Origin: Gemmobacter nectariphilus
GTDB lineage: Bacteria > Pseudomonadota > Alphaproteobacteria > Rhodobacterales > Rhodobacteraceae
Direction: 5' to 3'
Assembly (NCBI GenBank): GCA_020721445.1
Contig: DYMU01000005.1
Span: 109,394-173,393, forward strand
DNA: 64,000 nt
In this document: piece after piece, positions 18,088 to 26,219 of the stretch
Numbering within the stretch: position 1 is the first letter of the stretch
Layout: each line of letters opens with the position of its first letter
Program-made: the position numbers and the translations under genes
Notes under the pieces: model-generated
What the model saw: only the letters and a program-made list of their open reading frames with translations
The model's database searches: none
Told to the model about the DNA's origin: nothing

Positions 18088-19314
18088 CTAATCGTCAAGG
18101 CCGACAAGCGCACGGGCAAAATCATCAGGGTCAAAGGCGGCAAGGTCGTCAATCTGCTCGCCGACGCCGATGGCGTGGATCGGCAGGCCGAACTTGTCGG
18201 CCAGCGCCACCAGCACGCCGCCCTTGGCGGTGCCGTCAAGCTTGGTCATCACCAGGCCCGAGACATCGGCGATCTTGCGGAAAATCTCGACCTGGGTGAT
18301 GGCGTTCTGGCCGGTGGTGGCGTCAAGCACCAAGAGCGTGTTGTGCGGCGCGGTGGGGTCGACCTTGCGCAGGACGCGCACGATCTTGGCCAGTTCCTCC
18401 ATCAGGTCGGCGCGGTTTTGCAGGCGACCGGCGGTGTCGATCATCAAGAGGTCGGCCTTGTCGGCCCGGGCCTTTGTCAGCGCGTCAAATGCAAGGCTGG
18501 CGGGGTCTGATCCTTCGGGCGCGGTCAGCACCGGCACCCCGGCGCGGCTTCCCCAGATCTGCAACTGTTCCACCGCTGCTGCACGGAAGGTATCACCCGC
18601 CGCGATCACCACCGATTTTCCGGCGGCCTTGAACTGGCTGGCCAGTTTGCCGATGGTCGTGGTCTTGCCCGAGCCATTGACCCCCACCACCAGCACCACC
18701 TGCGGCCGGGTCGGATAGATCGGCATCGGCCGTGCCACCGGGGTCATGATGCGCGCGACCTCTTCGGCCAGGGCGTGGCGCAATTCGGTGGTTGAGATCT
18801 TCTTGCCAAAGCGGCCTTCGGCGATGTTGGCGCTGACCCGCAGGGCGGTGTCCACGCCCATGTCGGCCTGGATCAGCACTTCTTCCAGGCTTTCCAGCAT
18901 GGCGTCATCCAGCGTCCGGCGCGGCTCGTCCGCCGGACGGCGGGCGGGGGCGGCGGTCGGGGGTGCCGGTTCGGGCGAGGTGGCTTTGGCCGGAGCGCCG
19001 AACAGGCGCCCCAGCAGGCCGGGGCGGGCCGGTTCGGAAGGGGCGGGTTCGGAAGGGGCCGCGCCCGGTTGGTCGGCGGCATCAGCCACCGGCAGTGCCG
19101 GTTCGGGGCTTTCGGCCTTGGGTTGGGTCTGGGCGGGCGCGGGGGGAACCACCTCGACGACCGGGGCGTCGAGGATCAGCGGGGCTGGCGCGGCTGGCGG
19201 GAGGGACTCGGCAGGGGCGGGCGCGGGCGCATCGGCCACCAGGGCCTCAAGCCCCTCACCGATCTTGTCGGAAGAGCGGAACATCTTTTCGCGCATTTTC
19301 TTGAAGAACGACAT
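18088..19314 (-). CDS. ftsY: Signal recognition particle receptor FtsY
   Basis: GVNGSGKTTTIGKLA, DTFRAAAVEQLQIW, TKLDGTAKGGVLVALADKFGLPIHAIGVGE. Confidence 0.95.
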   Translation of the reverse strand: MSFFKKMREKMFRSSDKIGEGLEALVADAPAPAPAESLPPAAPAPLILDAPVVEVVPPAPAQTQPKAESPEPALPVADAADQPGAAPSEPAPSEPARPGLLGRLFGAPAKATSPEPAPPTAAPARRPADEPRRTLDDAMLESLEEVLIQADMGVDTALRVSANIAEGRFGKKISTTELRHALAEEVARIMTPVARPMPIYPTRPQVVLVVGVNGSGKTTTIGKLASQFKAAGKSVVIAAGDTFRAAAVEQLQIWGSRAGVPVLTAPEGSDPASLAFDALTKARADKADLLMIDTAGRLQNRADLMEELAKIVRVLRKVDPTAPHNTLLVLDATTGQNAITQVEIFRKIADVSGLVMTKLDGTAKGGVLVALADKFGLPIHAIGVGEQIDDLAAFDPDDFARALVGLDD

Positions 19315-19467
19315 CGGGGCCTCGTGACTGAAACAGCGCAGTTGCGCTTATTTAAGGACTTTGCCGTCCAGAGGGAAGCACTAGCGACGCTTGGCCCTGT
19401 TTACCGGCAATCACCGCGCGCCTTTGCCGCCATGAAAAGCGCCAGATCCCGTGCTAGGCTGGCCATC

Positions 19468-20526
19468 ATGATCGACAAACCCCTTCCCATGGCGGCCTTC
19501 GCCGCGGCGTCCCTGTCGCCCCTTGCGCTGATCGCGCTTGGCGTCTGGCTGGGTGGCGGCTGGCTGTGGGCGGCATTCCTGTACATGGCCGTGCTGGTGA
19601 TCATGCTGGACCAGCTTATTCCCTACGTGGCCGGCAATGCGCCCGAGGGGGCCGAGTTTCCCGCCGCCGATACCGTGCTGGTGGCGGTTGGCCTTGGCGC
19701 GGTGGCCTTGCTGCCGCTGACGGTCTGGGCCATCACCTCGGGCCATCTGGGCCTGGGCGAGAAGGTGTTGCTGTTCCTTGGCACGGGCTATTTCCTTGGC
19801 CATGTCGCCCACCCCGCCGCGCATGAGCTGATCCACCGCCCGTCGCGCGGGCTGTTCCGGCTGGGCGCGCTGATCTATGGAATGGTGCTTTACGGCCACC
19901 ATGCCTCGGCGCACCGGCTGGTGCATCACCGGGCGGTCGCCACCCCCGATGACCCCAATTCCGCCCTGCCCGGCGAAAGCTTCTGGCGATTCGCGCCGCG
20001 CGCGTGGATCGGTGGCTTTCGGCAGGGCATGGCCGCCGAGGATGCACTGCGCGCCCGGCGCGGCACGGCGTCCGGGCTGCACCCTTACGTCTGGTATCTG
20101 GGGCTGGCGCTGGCCTCGCTGGGGCTGGCGGCGGCGATCGGCGGGCTTGCTGGCGTGCTGGTCTGGGCGGCGCTGGCGGCCCACACCCAGTTGCAGCAGC
20201 TGCTGGCCGATTATGTCCAGCACTATGGCCTTGCCCGCGCCCGCCTGCCCGATGGCCGGTATGAACCCGTCAGCGACCGCCATTCCTGGAACACGCCGCA
20301 TTGGTTTTCCTCGGCGCTGATGCTGAACGCGCCGCGCCATTCCGACCATCACGCCCACCCCAGCCGCCCCTACCCGGCCCTGCGGCTGAACGCCGATGCC
20401 CCGCTGTTGCCCTGGCCGCTGCCGCTGGCCTGTGCCCTGGCAATGGCCCCGCGACTGTGGCGGCGGCTGATGCGCCCGCATCTGGCGCGCTGGCGGGCGC
20501 TGCACGCGCAGGATCATGCCCACTGA
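19468..20526 (+). CDS. alkB: Alkane 1-monooxygenase-like (AlkB family) di-iron membrane protein
   Basis: AlkB signatures HELIHR, HRLVHHRAVATPDDPNSALPGE, DYVQHYGLAR, RHSDHHAHPSRPYPALR. Confidence 0.85.
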   Translation: MIDKPLPMAAFAAASLSPLALIALGVWLGGGWLWAAFLYMAVLVIMLDQLIPYVAGNAPEGAEFPAADTVLVAVGLGAVALLPLTVWAITSGHLGLGEKVLLFLGTGYFLGHVAHPAAHELIHRPSRGLFRLGALIYGMVLYGHHASAHRLVHHRAVATPDDPNSALPGESFWRFAPRAWIGGFRQGMAAEDALRARRGTASGLHPYVWYLGLALASLGLAAAIGGLAGVLVWAALAAHTQLQQLLADYVQHYGLARARLPDGRYEPVSDRHSWNTPHWFSSALMLNAPRHSDHHAHPSRPYPALRLNADAPLLPWPLPLACALAMAPRLWRRLMRPHLARWRALHAQDHAH

Positions 20527-20595
20527 CAGCGTTTGCTGCTGGTGCCACGCCCGCGGTCGTGGCATATTCAGGATATCAACGTCAAAGGTGGTGCG

Positions 20596-20997
20596 ATGCG
20601 TGCGCTTGGCCTGTGCCTGACCCTTCTGCCCTGTGCGCTGGCGGCGGCAGAACCGTCGTCCCCGATGACCGGGGCCGAGTTTGAGGCCTATACCACCGGC
20701 AAGACCCTGACGTTCAGCCAGCTTGGCACGGTCTATGGGGCCGAGCAGTATTTGCCGGGGCGCAAGGTGCGCTGGGCCTTCAAGGGCGATGTCTGCCGCT
20801 ATGGCGACTGGTATGAAGACGCCGGGCTGATCTGCTTTACCTATGATTACGACCCCAATCCGCAGTGCTGGACCTTCTGGCGTCAGGACGGGCGGCTGAC
20901 CGGGCTTTTCACCGGCGACGCCCCCGGCGCCGAGCTTTCGGAAGTGACGCAATCGCCCGATCCGCTGGTCTGCGCCGGGCCGGATGTCGGGGCCTGA
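20596..20997 (+). CDS. Hypothetical secreted protein
   Basis: MRALGLCLTLLPCALAAAEPS signal peptide; Cys-containing mature domain. Confidence 0.6.
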   Translation: MRALGLCLTLLPCALAAAEPSSPMTGAEFEAYTTGKTLTFSQLGTVYGAEQYLPGRKVRWAFKGDVCRYGDWYEDAGLICFTYDYDPNPQCWTFWRQDGRLTGLFTGDAPGAELSEVTQSPDPLVCAGPDVGA

Positions 20998-21001
20998 AGG
21001 C

Positions 21002-21043
21002 CGGACTTGAGGACCGGGGCTTGAAGACCGGGGCTTGAAGACC
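21002..21043. repeat. Three-unit 14-bp tandem repeat
   Basis: CGGACTTGAGGACC / GGGGCTTGAAGACC / GGGGCTTGAAGACC. Confidence 0.8.
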
Positions 21044-21112
21044 GGACCCAAAGGGCTTCGGGCCTGCTTGGCCCCGGCGTGCATCGCGCGCCGTGCCGTA
21101 CGGATCGCAGGG

Positions 21113-22678
21113 TCAGAACAGGCTTCCCTGCTCGGGTGGCTTTGTGCCCGCGGGCTTTCTGCCCGCCGCCTTGCCCCCCACCATGAACCTGCCATCGGCA
21201 AACTCAATCTCCAGCAGCGTGGCCTTTTCGGCCACCGCCCTTGCCGTGACCACCGCGCCATCGCCCCGCACAATGGCAAAGCCGCGTTTCAGCGTCTGCG
21301 CATGACCCAAGGTCTGACGCGTTCGGTCCAGCGCCTCCAGCCGCCGCGCCAGATCGGCCAGCCGCACCGTTGGGGCCAGATCCAGCCGCTGCGACAGGGC
21401 CGCGACCTTTCCGCGCCGGTCGGCAATCGCGCGCGCGGCATCGGAAATCAGCCGTGACAGCGCCGGGGCCAGCCGCGCCGCCCGGGCCTGCGCCAGATCG
21501 CGCGCGCGTTCACACCGCCGCGCCATTGCCGCGTCCAGCCGGCTGCCCAGATGCGCGCCCCGGTCGCGCCGCAACCGCAGCATGCCGATCAGTGCCGCGG
21601 GCGACACCCGGCCTGCCTGCCGCTCATACAGCCCGCGCTTGCGGCTGACCGCCAGCGACAGTGCCGCCAACAGCCGCCCCGTCGCCGCATCCAGCCGCTG
21701 CACCGGGGTGGCAAGCAACCCCTCGGGCCGGGGCAAGGCGCGGGCCAGATCGCGCATCCGTTGCCCGCGCAGGCCCACGCCCTGCGCCAAGGCCCGGCTC
21801 AGCCGCGCGCCAAGGGCATCGACGCTGGCCAAAAGCACCAGCCGCACCGGCACCGCCATTTCCGCCGCCGCCGTCGGGGTCGGCGCGCGCCGGTCTGCGG
21901 CATGGTCGATCAGCGTGGTGTCGGTTTCATGCCCGACCGCCGAGATCAGCGGTATCGCACTTTCCGCCGCCGCCCGGACCACGATTTCCTCGTTGAACCC
22001 CCACAAATCCTCAAGACTGCCACCACCGCGCGCCACGATCAGCAGATCGGGCCGCGGGATCGCCCCGCCCACCGGCAAGGCGTTGAAGCCCCGGATCGCC
22101 GCCGCCACCTGCGCCGCACAGTCCTGGCCCTGCACCGCCACCGGCCAGATCAGCACATGGCGCGCAAACCTGTCGCGCAACCGGTGCAGGATATCGCGGA
22201 TCACCGCGCCCGAAGGCGAGGTCACCACCCCGATCACCTGCGGCAGATAGGGCAGCGGCTTCTTGCGGCTGGCATCAAACAGCCCTTCCGCCTGCAAGGC
22301 CGCCCGGCGCTTTTCCAGCATCGCCATCAAGGCCCCGGCACCCGCGGGGGCCACATCCTCGACGATCAGCTGGTATTTTGACTGCCCGGGAAAGGTGGTC
22401 AAGCGCCCGGTCGCGACGACCTCCATCCCCTCTTCCGGGCGGACCTGCATCTTGGCGACCTGCCCTTTCCACGAGATCGCGGCAATCACGCTGCGGTCGT
22501 CCTTCAGGTCGAAATACAGATGCCCCGAGGCCGGGCGCGACACCCGCCCCACCTCGCCGCGCACCCGCACAAGGCCGAACTCGCCCTCGATCACCCGTTT
22601 GACCGCGCCCGAAAGCTCGGACACGGTGTATTCGGGCTGGTTGCCGGGGGGGGCTATGTCGTCGTCAAAAAGCTCCAT
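21113..22678 (-). CDS. xseA: Exodeoxyribonuclease VII large subunit
   Basis: YTVSELSGAVKRVIEGEFGLVRVRGEVGRVSRPASGHLYFDLKDD; RGGGSLEDLWGFNEE. Confidence 0.93.
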   Translation of the reverse strand: MELFDDDIAPPGNQPEYTVSELSGAVKRVIEGEFGLVRVRGEVGRVSRPASGHLYFDLKDDRSVIAAISWKGQVAKMQVRPEEGMEVVATGRLTTFPGQSKYQLIVEDVAPAGAGALMAMLEKRRAALQAEGLFDASRKKPLPYLPQVIGVVTSPSGAVIRDILHRLRDRFARHVLIWPVAVQGQDCAAQVAAAIRGFNALPVGGAIPRPDLLIVARGGGSLEDLWGFNEEIVVRAAAESAIPLISAVGHETDTTLIDHAADRRAPTPTAAAEMAVPVRLVLLASVDALGARLSRALAQGVGLRGQRMRDLARALPRPEGLLATPVQRLDAATGRLLAALSLAVSRKRGLYERQAGRVSPAALIGMLRLRRDRGAHLGSRLDAAMARRCERARDLAQARAARLAPALSRLISDAARAIADRRGKVAALSQRLDLAPTVRLADLARRLEALDRTRQTLGHAQTLKRGFAIVRGDGAVVTARAVAEKATLLEIEFADGRFMVGGKAAGRKPAGTKPPEQGSLF

Positions 22679-22719
22679 AGGCCCTTTGTGCCAGCGCCCA
22701 TCGACGCACGCAACCGGCC

Positions 22720-23070
22720 TCAGCCTTCATAACCATCGTCGTAAAGCTGATTCATGTATTCGCCATTGGCCATGCGTTTCAAATAGGCCCGCGCCCCCGC
22801 AAGCGTGCTGACATCGGGCTTGCCCCGCCGTCCATCTGCCGCAATCATCTTTGCCGCCGCGATCAGCCCCGCGCGCGTGCCCTTGCCGTAAGCGCCATCC
22901 ACCGCACCGCCATACAGTCCGGCCAATTGCATCTCGACCTGGCAGGCTCTGCGCGCCTGTGTCGGCAGCTCGGCAAAGGCCGCGCCAAGCGGGTCCGTTT
23001 GCGCCAGAACGCCTCCGGCATGGGCCACAAGACCAGCCGTCAAGGCAATAAGCAGTTCACGACGATTCAT
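22720..23070 (-). CDS. Peptidoglycan-binding-like secreted protein
   Basis: MNRRELLIALTAGLVAHAGGVLAQ signal; CQVEMQLAGLYGGAVDGAYGKGTRAGL resembles a PG-binding repeat. Confidence 0.65.
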   Translation of the reverse strand: MNRRELLIALTAGLVAHAGGVLAQTDPLGAAFAELPTQARRACQVEMQLAGLYGGAVDGAYGKGTRAGLIAAAKMIAADGRRGKPDVSTLAGARAYLKRMANGEYMNQLYDDGYEG

Positions 23071-23241
23071 GCTCAACACTCCGAAAAACATACAACTGCT
23101 GCTGTTGTAATCAGAAGTATGGCACAACCATGACGGGATGCGCCCGCTTTGGCGGCGATTTGACCGCCTCACCTCTTGTCGCGCACCGGGCCGCGGGCTA
23201 AGGCGCGGTGGCGTCAGAACGGCAATGGGGGCACCTGAACC

Positions 23242-24504
23242 ATGAACATCCTTATCCTGGGGTCTGGCGGGCGCGAACATGCGCTGGCCTGGGCGGTGAA
23301 GCAAAACCCCAAGACCGGCCGTCTGATCGTGGCGCCGGGCAATGCGGGCACAGCGACGCTGGCCGATTGCGCCGACATCGACATTCTGGACGGCGCGGCC
23401 GTGGTCAGCTTTTGCGAGGAAAACAGCGTCGATTTCGTGATCATCGGACCCGAGGCCCCGCTGGCCGCCGGCGTGGCCGATGCCACCCGCGCGGCCGGCA
23501 TCCTGACCTTCGGCCCCTCGGCCGCCGCCGCAAGGCTCGAGGCGTCAAAGGCCTTTACCAAAGAGATCTGCGACGCCTGCGCCGCCCCCACCGCCGCCTA
23601 TGCCCGCTTTGCCCAGGCCGCCCCCGCCCGCGCCTATGTTCAGGCCAAGGGCGCGCCGATCGTGATCAAGGCCGATGGTCTGGCCGCGGGCAAGGGGGTG
23701 ATCGTCGCCGAGACGCTTGATCAGGCCCTTGCCGCCATCGACGACATGTTCGATGGCGCCTATGGTGCCGCCGGGGCCGAGGTGGTGGTCGAAGAGTTCA
23801 TGTCGGGCGAAGAGGCCAGCTTCTTTGTGCTGACCGATGGCACCCACGCCCTGCCGATCGGCACCGCGCAAGACCACAAGCGCCGCGATGACGGCGACAC
23901 CGGCCCCAACACCGGCGGCATGGGTGCCTATTCCCCGGCCCCGGTGCTGACGCCCGCGCTGCAAGCCCAGGCGATGGCGCAGATCATACTGCCCACCATC
24001 CGCGAAATGGCCCGCCGCGGCACCCCCTATCAGGGCGTGCTTTACGCCGGGCTGATGATCAAGGACGGCCAATGCCGTCTGGTGGAATACAACGCCCGCT
24101 TCGGTGACCCCGAAACCCAGGTCCTGATGATGCGGCTTGGCGCGCAGGCGCTGGACCTGCTGCTGGCCTGCGCCACAGGCCGGCTGGATCAGGCCCACAT
24201 CGCCTGGGCCCAGGATCATGCGCTGACGGTGGTGATGGCCTCCCGCGGCTATCCCGGAGCTTATGCCAAGGGCAGCGTGATCCGGGGGTTGGCCGCCTTG
24301 CCCGAAACCTCGTCCCAGATGGTGTTTCATGCCGGCACCACCGCGGTCGACGGCACCCTGACTGCCACCGGCGGCCGGGTGCTGAACGTCACCGCCCGGG
24401 GTGCCACTCTGGCCGAGGCGCAAAGCCGCGCCTATGCCCTGGTCGATGCCATCGACTGGCCCGAAGGCTTTTGCCGCCGCGACATCGGCTGGCGGGCGCT
24501 TTGA
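23242..24504 (+). CDS. purD: Phosphoribosylamine--glycine ligase
   Basis: MNILILGSGGREHALAWAVKQNPK; DHKRRDDGDTGPNTGGMGAYSP; NARFGDPETQ. Confidence 0.97.
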   Translation: MNILILGSGGREHALAWAVKQNPKTGRLIVAPGNAGTATLADCADIDILDGAAVVSFCEENSVDFVIIGPEAPLAAGVADATRAAGILTFGPSAAAARLEASKAFTKEICDACAAPTAAYARFAQAAPARAYVQAKGAPIVIKADGLAAGKGVIVAETLDQALAAIDDMFDGAYGAAGAEVVVEEFMSGEEASFFVLTDGTHALPIGTAQDHKRRDDGDTGPNTGGMGAYSPAPVLTPALQAQAMAQIILPTIREMARRGTPYQGVLYAGLMIKDGQCRLVEYNARFGDPETQVLMMRLGAQALDLLLACATGRLDQAHIAWAQDHALTVVMASRGYPGAYAKGSVIRGLAALPETSSQMVFHAGTTAVDGTLTATGGRVLNVTARGATLAEAQSRAYALVDAIDWPEGFCRRDIGWRAL

Positions 24505-24538
24505 CCGGATGCCGCGGCACCCGGCTTCGGCGTCGGAT

Positions 24539-24571
24539 GCCTCCGGCGGGGGTATTTCTGCCAAGAGGAAA
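24539..24571 (-). repeat. Dispersed intergenic element, subtype B copy
   Basis: Minus strand TTTCCTCTTGGCAGAAATACCCCCGCCGGAGGC. Confidence 0.75.
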
Positions 24572-24588
24572 TCGCAAGGAAACCTGCG

Positions 24589-24640
24589 TTTCCTCTTGGT
24601 GAAAATACCCTCGGGGGGTCCGGGGGGCAGACAGCCCCCC
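24589..24640 (+). repeat. Dispersed intergenic element, subtype A copy
   Basis: TTTCCTCTTGGTGAAAATACCCTCGGGGGGTCCGGGGGGCAGACAGCCCCCC. Confidence 0.75.
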
Positions 24641-24771
24641 GGCGGGTTCGTCACGGCCGCCGGTTCCGACGGGGACTGGGCAGGACAGACGGGGGCTTGC
24701 ACCTGCCTGCGGCGGCGCATAAAGAAGCGCGCGGTCTGCGCGTGACCCTTGACCGGGGGGAGGATTGATTG

Positions 24772-26028
24772 ATGCCGCTTCTGGTGATGAAATTCGGCGG
24801 CACATCGGTGGCCGACCTGTCGCGGATCGAAAACGCCGCCAAGAAGGTGCAGCGCGAGGTGGCGCGCGGCTATGACGTGATCGTCATCGTCAGCGCGATG
24901 TCGGGCGAGACCAACAAGCTGGTCAGCTTTGTCGAAGGCACGTCCAAGCTCTATGATGCGCGCGAATATGATGCGGTCGTGACCGCCGGCGAGAATGTGA
25001 CCGCCGGGCTGATGGCGCTGCGCCTGCAGGAAATGGGCATACCCGCCCGGTCATGGCAGGGCTGGCAGGTGCCGATCAACACCACCAGCGCGCATGGCAG
25101 TGCGCGTTTTGTCAGCATCCCGCGTGATCATATCGACCAGAAGTTCGCCGAAGGCTTCAAGGTGGCGGTGGTCGCGGGCTTTCAGGGCGTGTCGGCCGAG
25201 GGCCGGCTGACGACGCTGGGCCGGGGCGGATCGGACACCACCGCCGTCGCCTTTGCCGCCGCCTTCGGGGCCGAGCGTTGCGATATCTACACCGATGTCG
25301 ATGGCATCTACACCACCGATCCGCGCATCGCCTCCAAGGCGCGCAAGCTGGAAAAGATCGCGTTTGAGGAAATGCTGGAACTGGCCTCGCTGGGGGCCAA
25401 GGTCTTGCAGACCCGGTCGGTCGAACTGGCGATGCGCTACAAGGTGCGCCTGCGCGTCTTGTCCTCGTTCGAGGATACCGACGAGAACTCTGGAACCCTG
25501 GTCTGCGACGAGGAGGAAATCATGGAATCGAAAGTCGTCTCTGGTGTGGCCTACAGCCGCGATGAAGCGAAAATGACCCTTGTCACCGTCGAGGACCGCC
25601 CCGGCGTCGCCAGCGCCATCTTCGGCCCCTTGGCCGAGGCCGGGGTCAACGTCGACATGATCGTTCAGAACATCTCGGAAAAGAACTACGGCAGCCACCC
25701 CGGCGCCGTGACCGACATGACCTTTTCGGTTCCGGTCAATCAGGTCGCCCGCGCGCAAAAGGCGATGGAAGACGCCCGCAGCGCGGGCCTGATCAATTAT
25801 GACGAACTGGTCGCCGATACCGAAGTGGCCAAGGTTTCGGTCGTCGGCATTGGCATGCGCAGCCAGGTCGGGGTTGCCGCCAAGATGTTTCAGGCCCTGT
25901 CGTCGGAAAACATCAACATCAAGGTCATCGCCACGTCCGAGATCAAGATCTCGGTGCTGATCGACCGCAAGTATATGGAACTGGCGGTGCAGGCGCTGCA
26001 CGATGCGTTCGAGTTGGACAAGGCCTGA
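24772..26028 (+). CDS. lysC: Aspartate kinase
   Basis: MPLLVMKFGGTSVADLSRIENAA; GRGGSDTTAVAFAAAF; C-terminal ACT domains. Confidence 0.95.
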   Translation: MPLLVMKFGGTSVADLSRIENAAKKVQREVARGYDVIVIVSAMSGETNKLVSFVEGTSKLYDAREYDAVVTAGENVTAGLMALRLQEMGIPARSWQGWQVPINTTSAHGSARFVSIPRDHIDQKFAEGFKVAVVAGFQGVSAEGRLTTLGRGGSDTTAVAFAAAFGAERCDIYTDVDGIYTTDPRIASKARKLEKIAFEEMLELASLGAKVLQTRSVELAMRYKVRLRVLSSFEDTDENSGTLVCDEEEIMESKVVSGVAYSRDEAKMTLVTVEDRPGVASAIFGPLAEAGVNVDMIVQNISEKNYGSHPGAVTDMTFSVPVNQVARAQKAMEDARSAGLINYDELVADTEVAKVSVVGIGMRSQVGVAAKMFQALSSENINIKVIATSEIKISVLIDRKYMELAVQALHDAFELDKA

Positions 26029-26219
26029 CCCACCCCGCGCCGCCTGGACCACCTGCGCCCTTGCATTTACGGCCTGCGCAAAGCATAGGCACCCTGCCCG
26101 CCGCCCGGGCAGCAGCCACCGCCCGTGCGCCTTCGGGCCGGTTTCGGCCGGCTGCGCACTGCCCTTTCCCCGCCGCCGGGCCTCGCCTATAGAGAGAGGA
26201 GCACAAAGGACAGCACGCC

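Noticed and set aside
19411-21279. 622-aa minus-strand ORF across alkB and the downstream hypothetical
   Set aside because: Antisense composition artefact; spans two genes on the opposite strand and has no domain logic.
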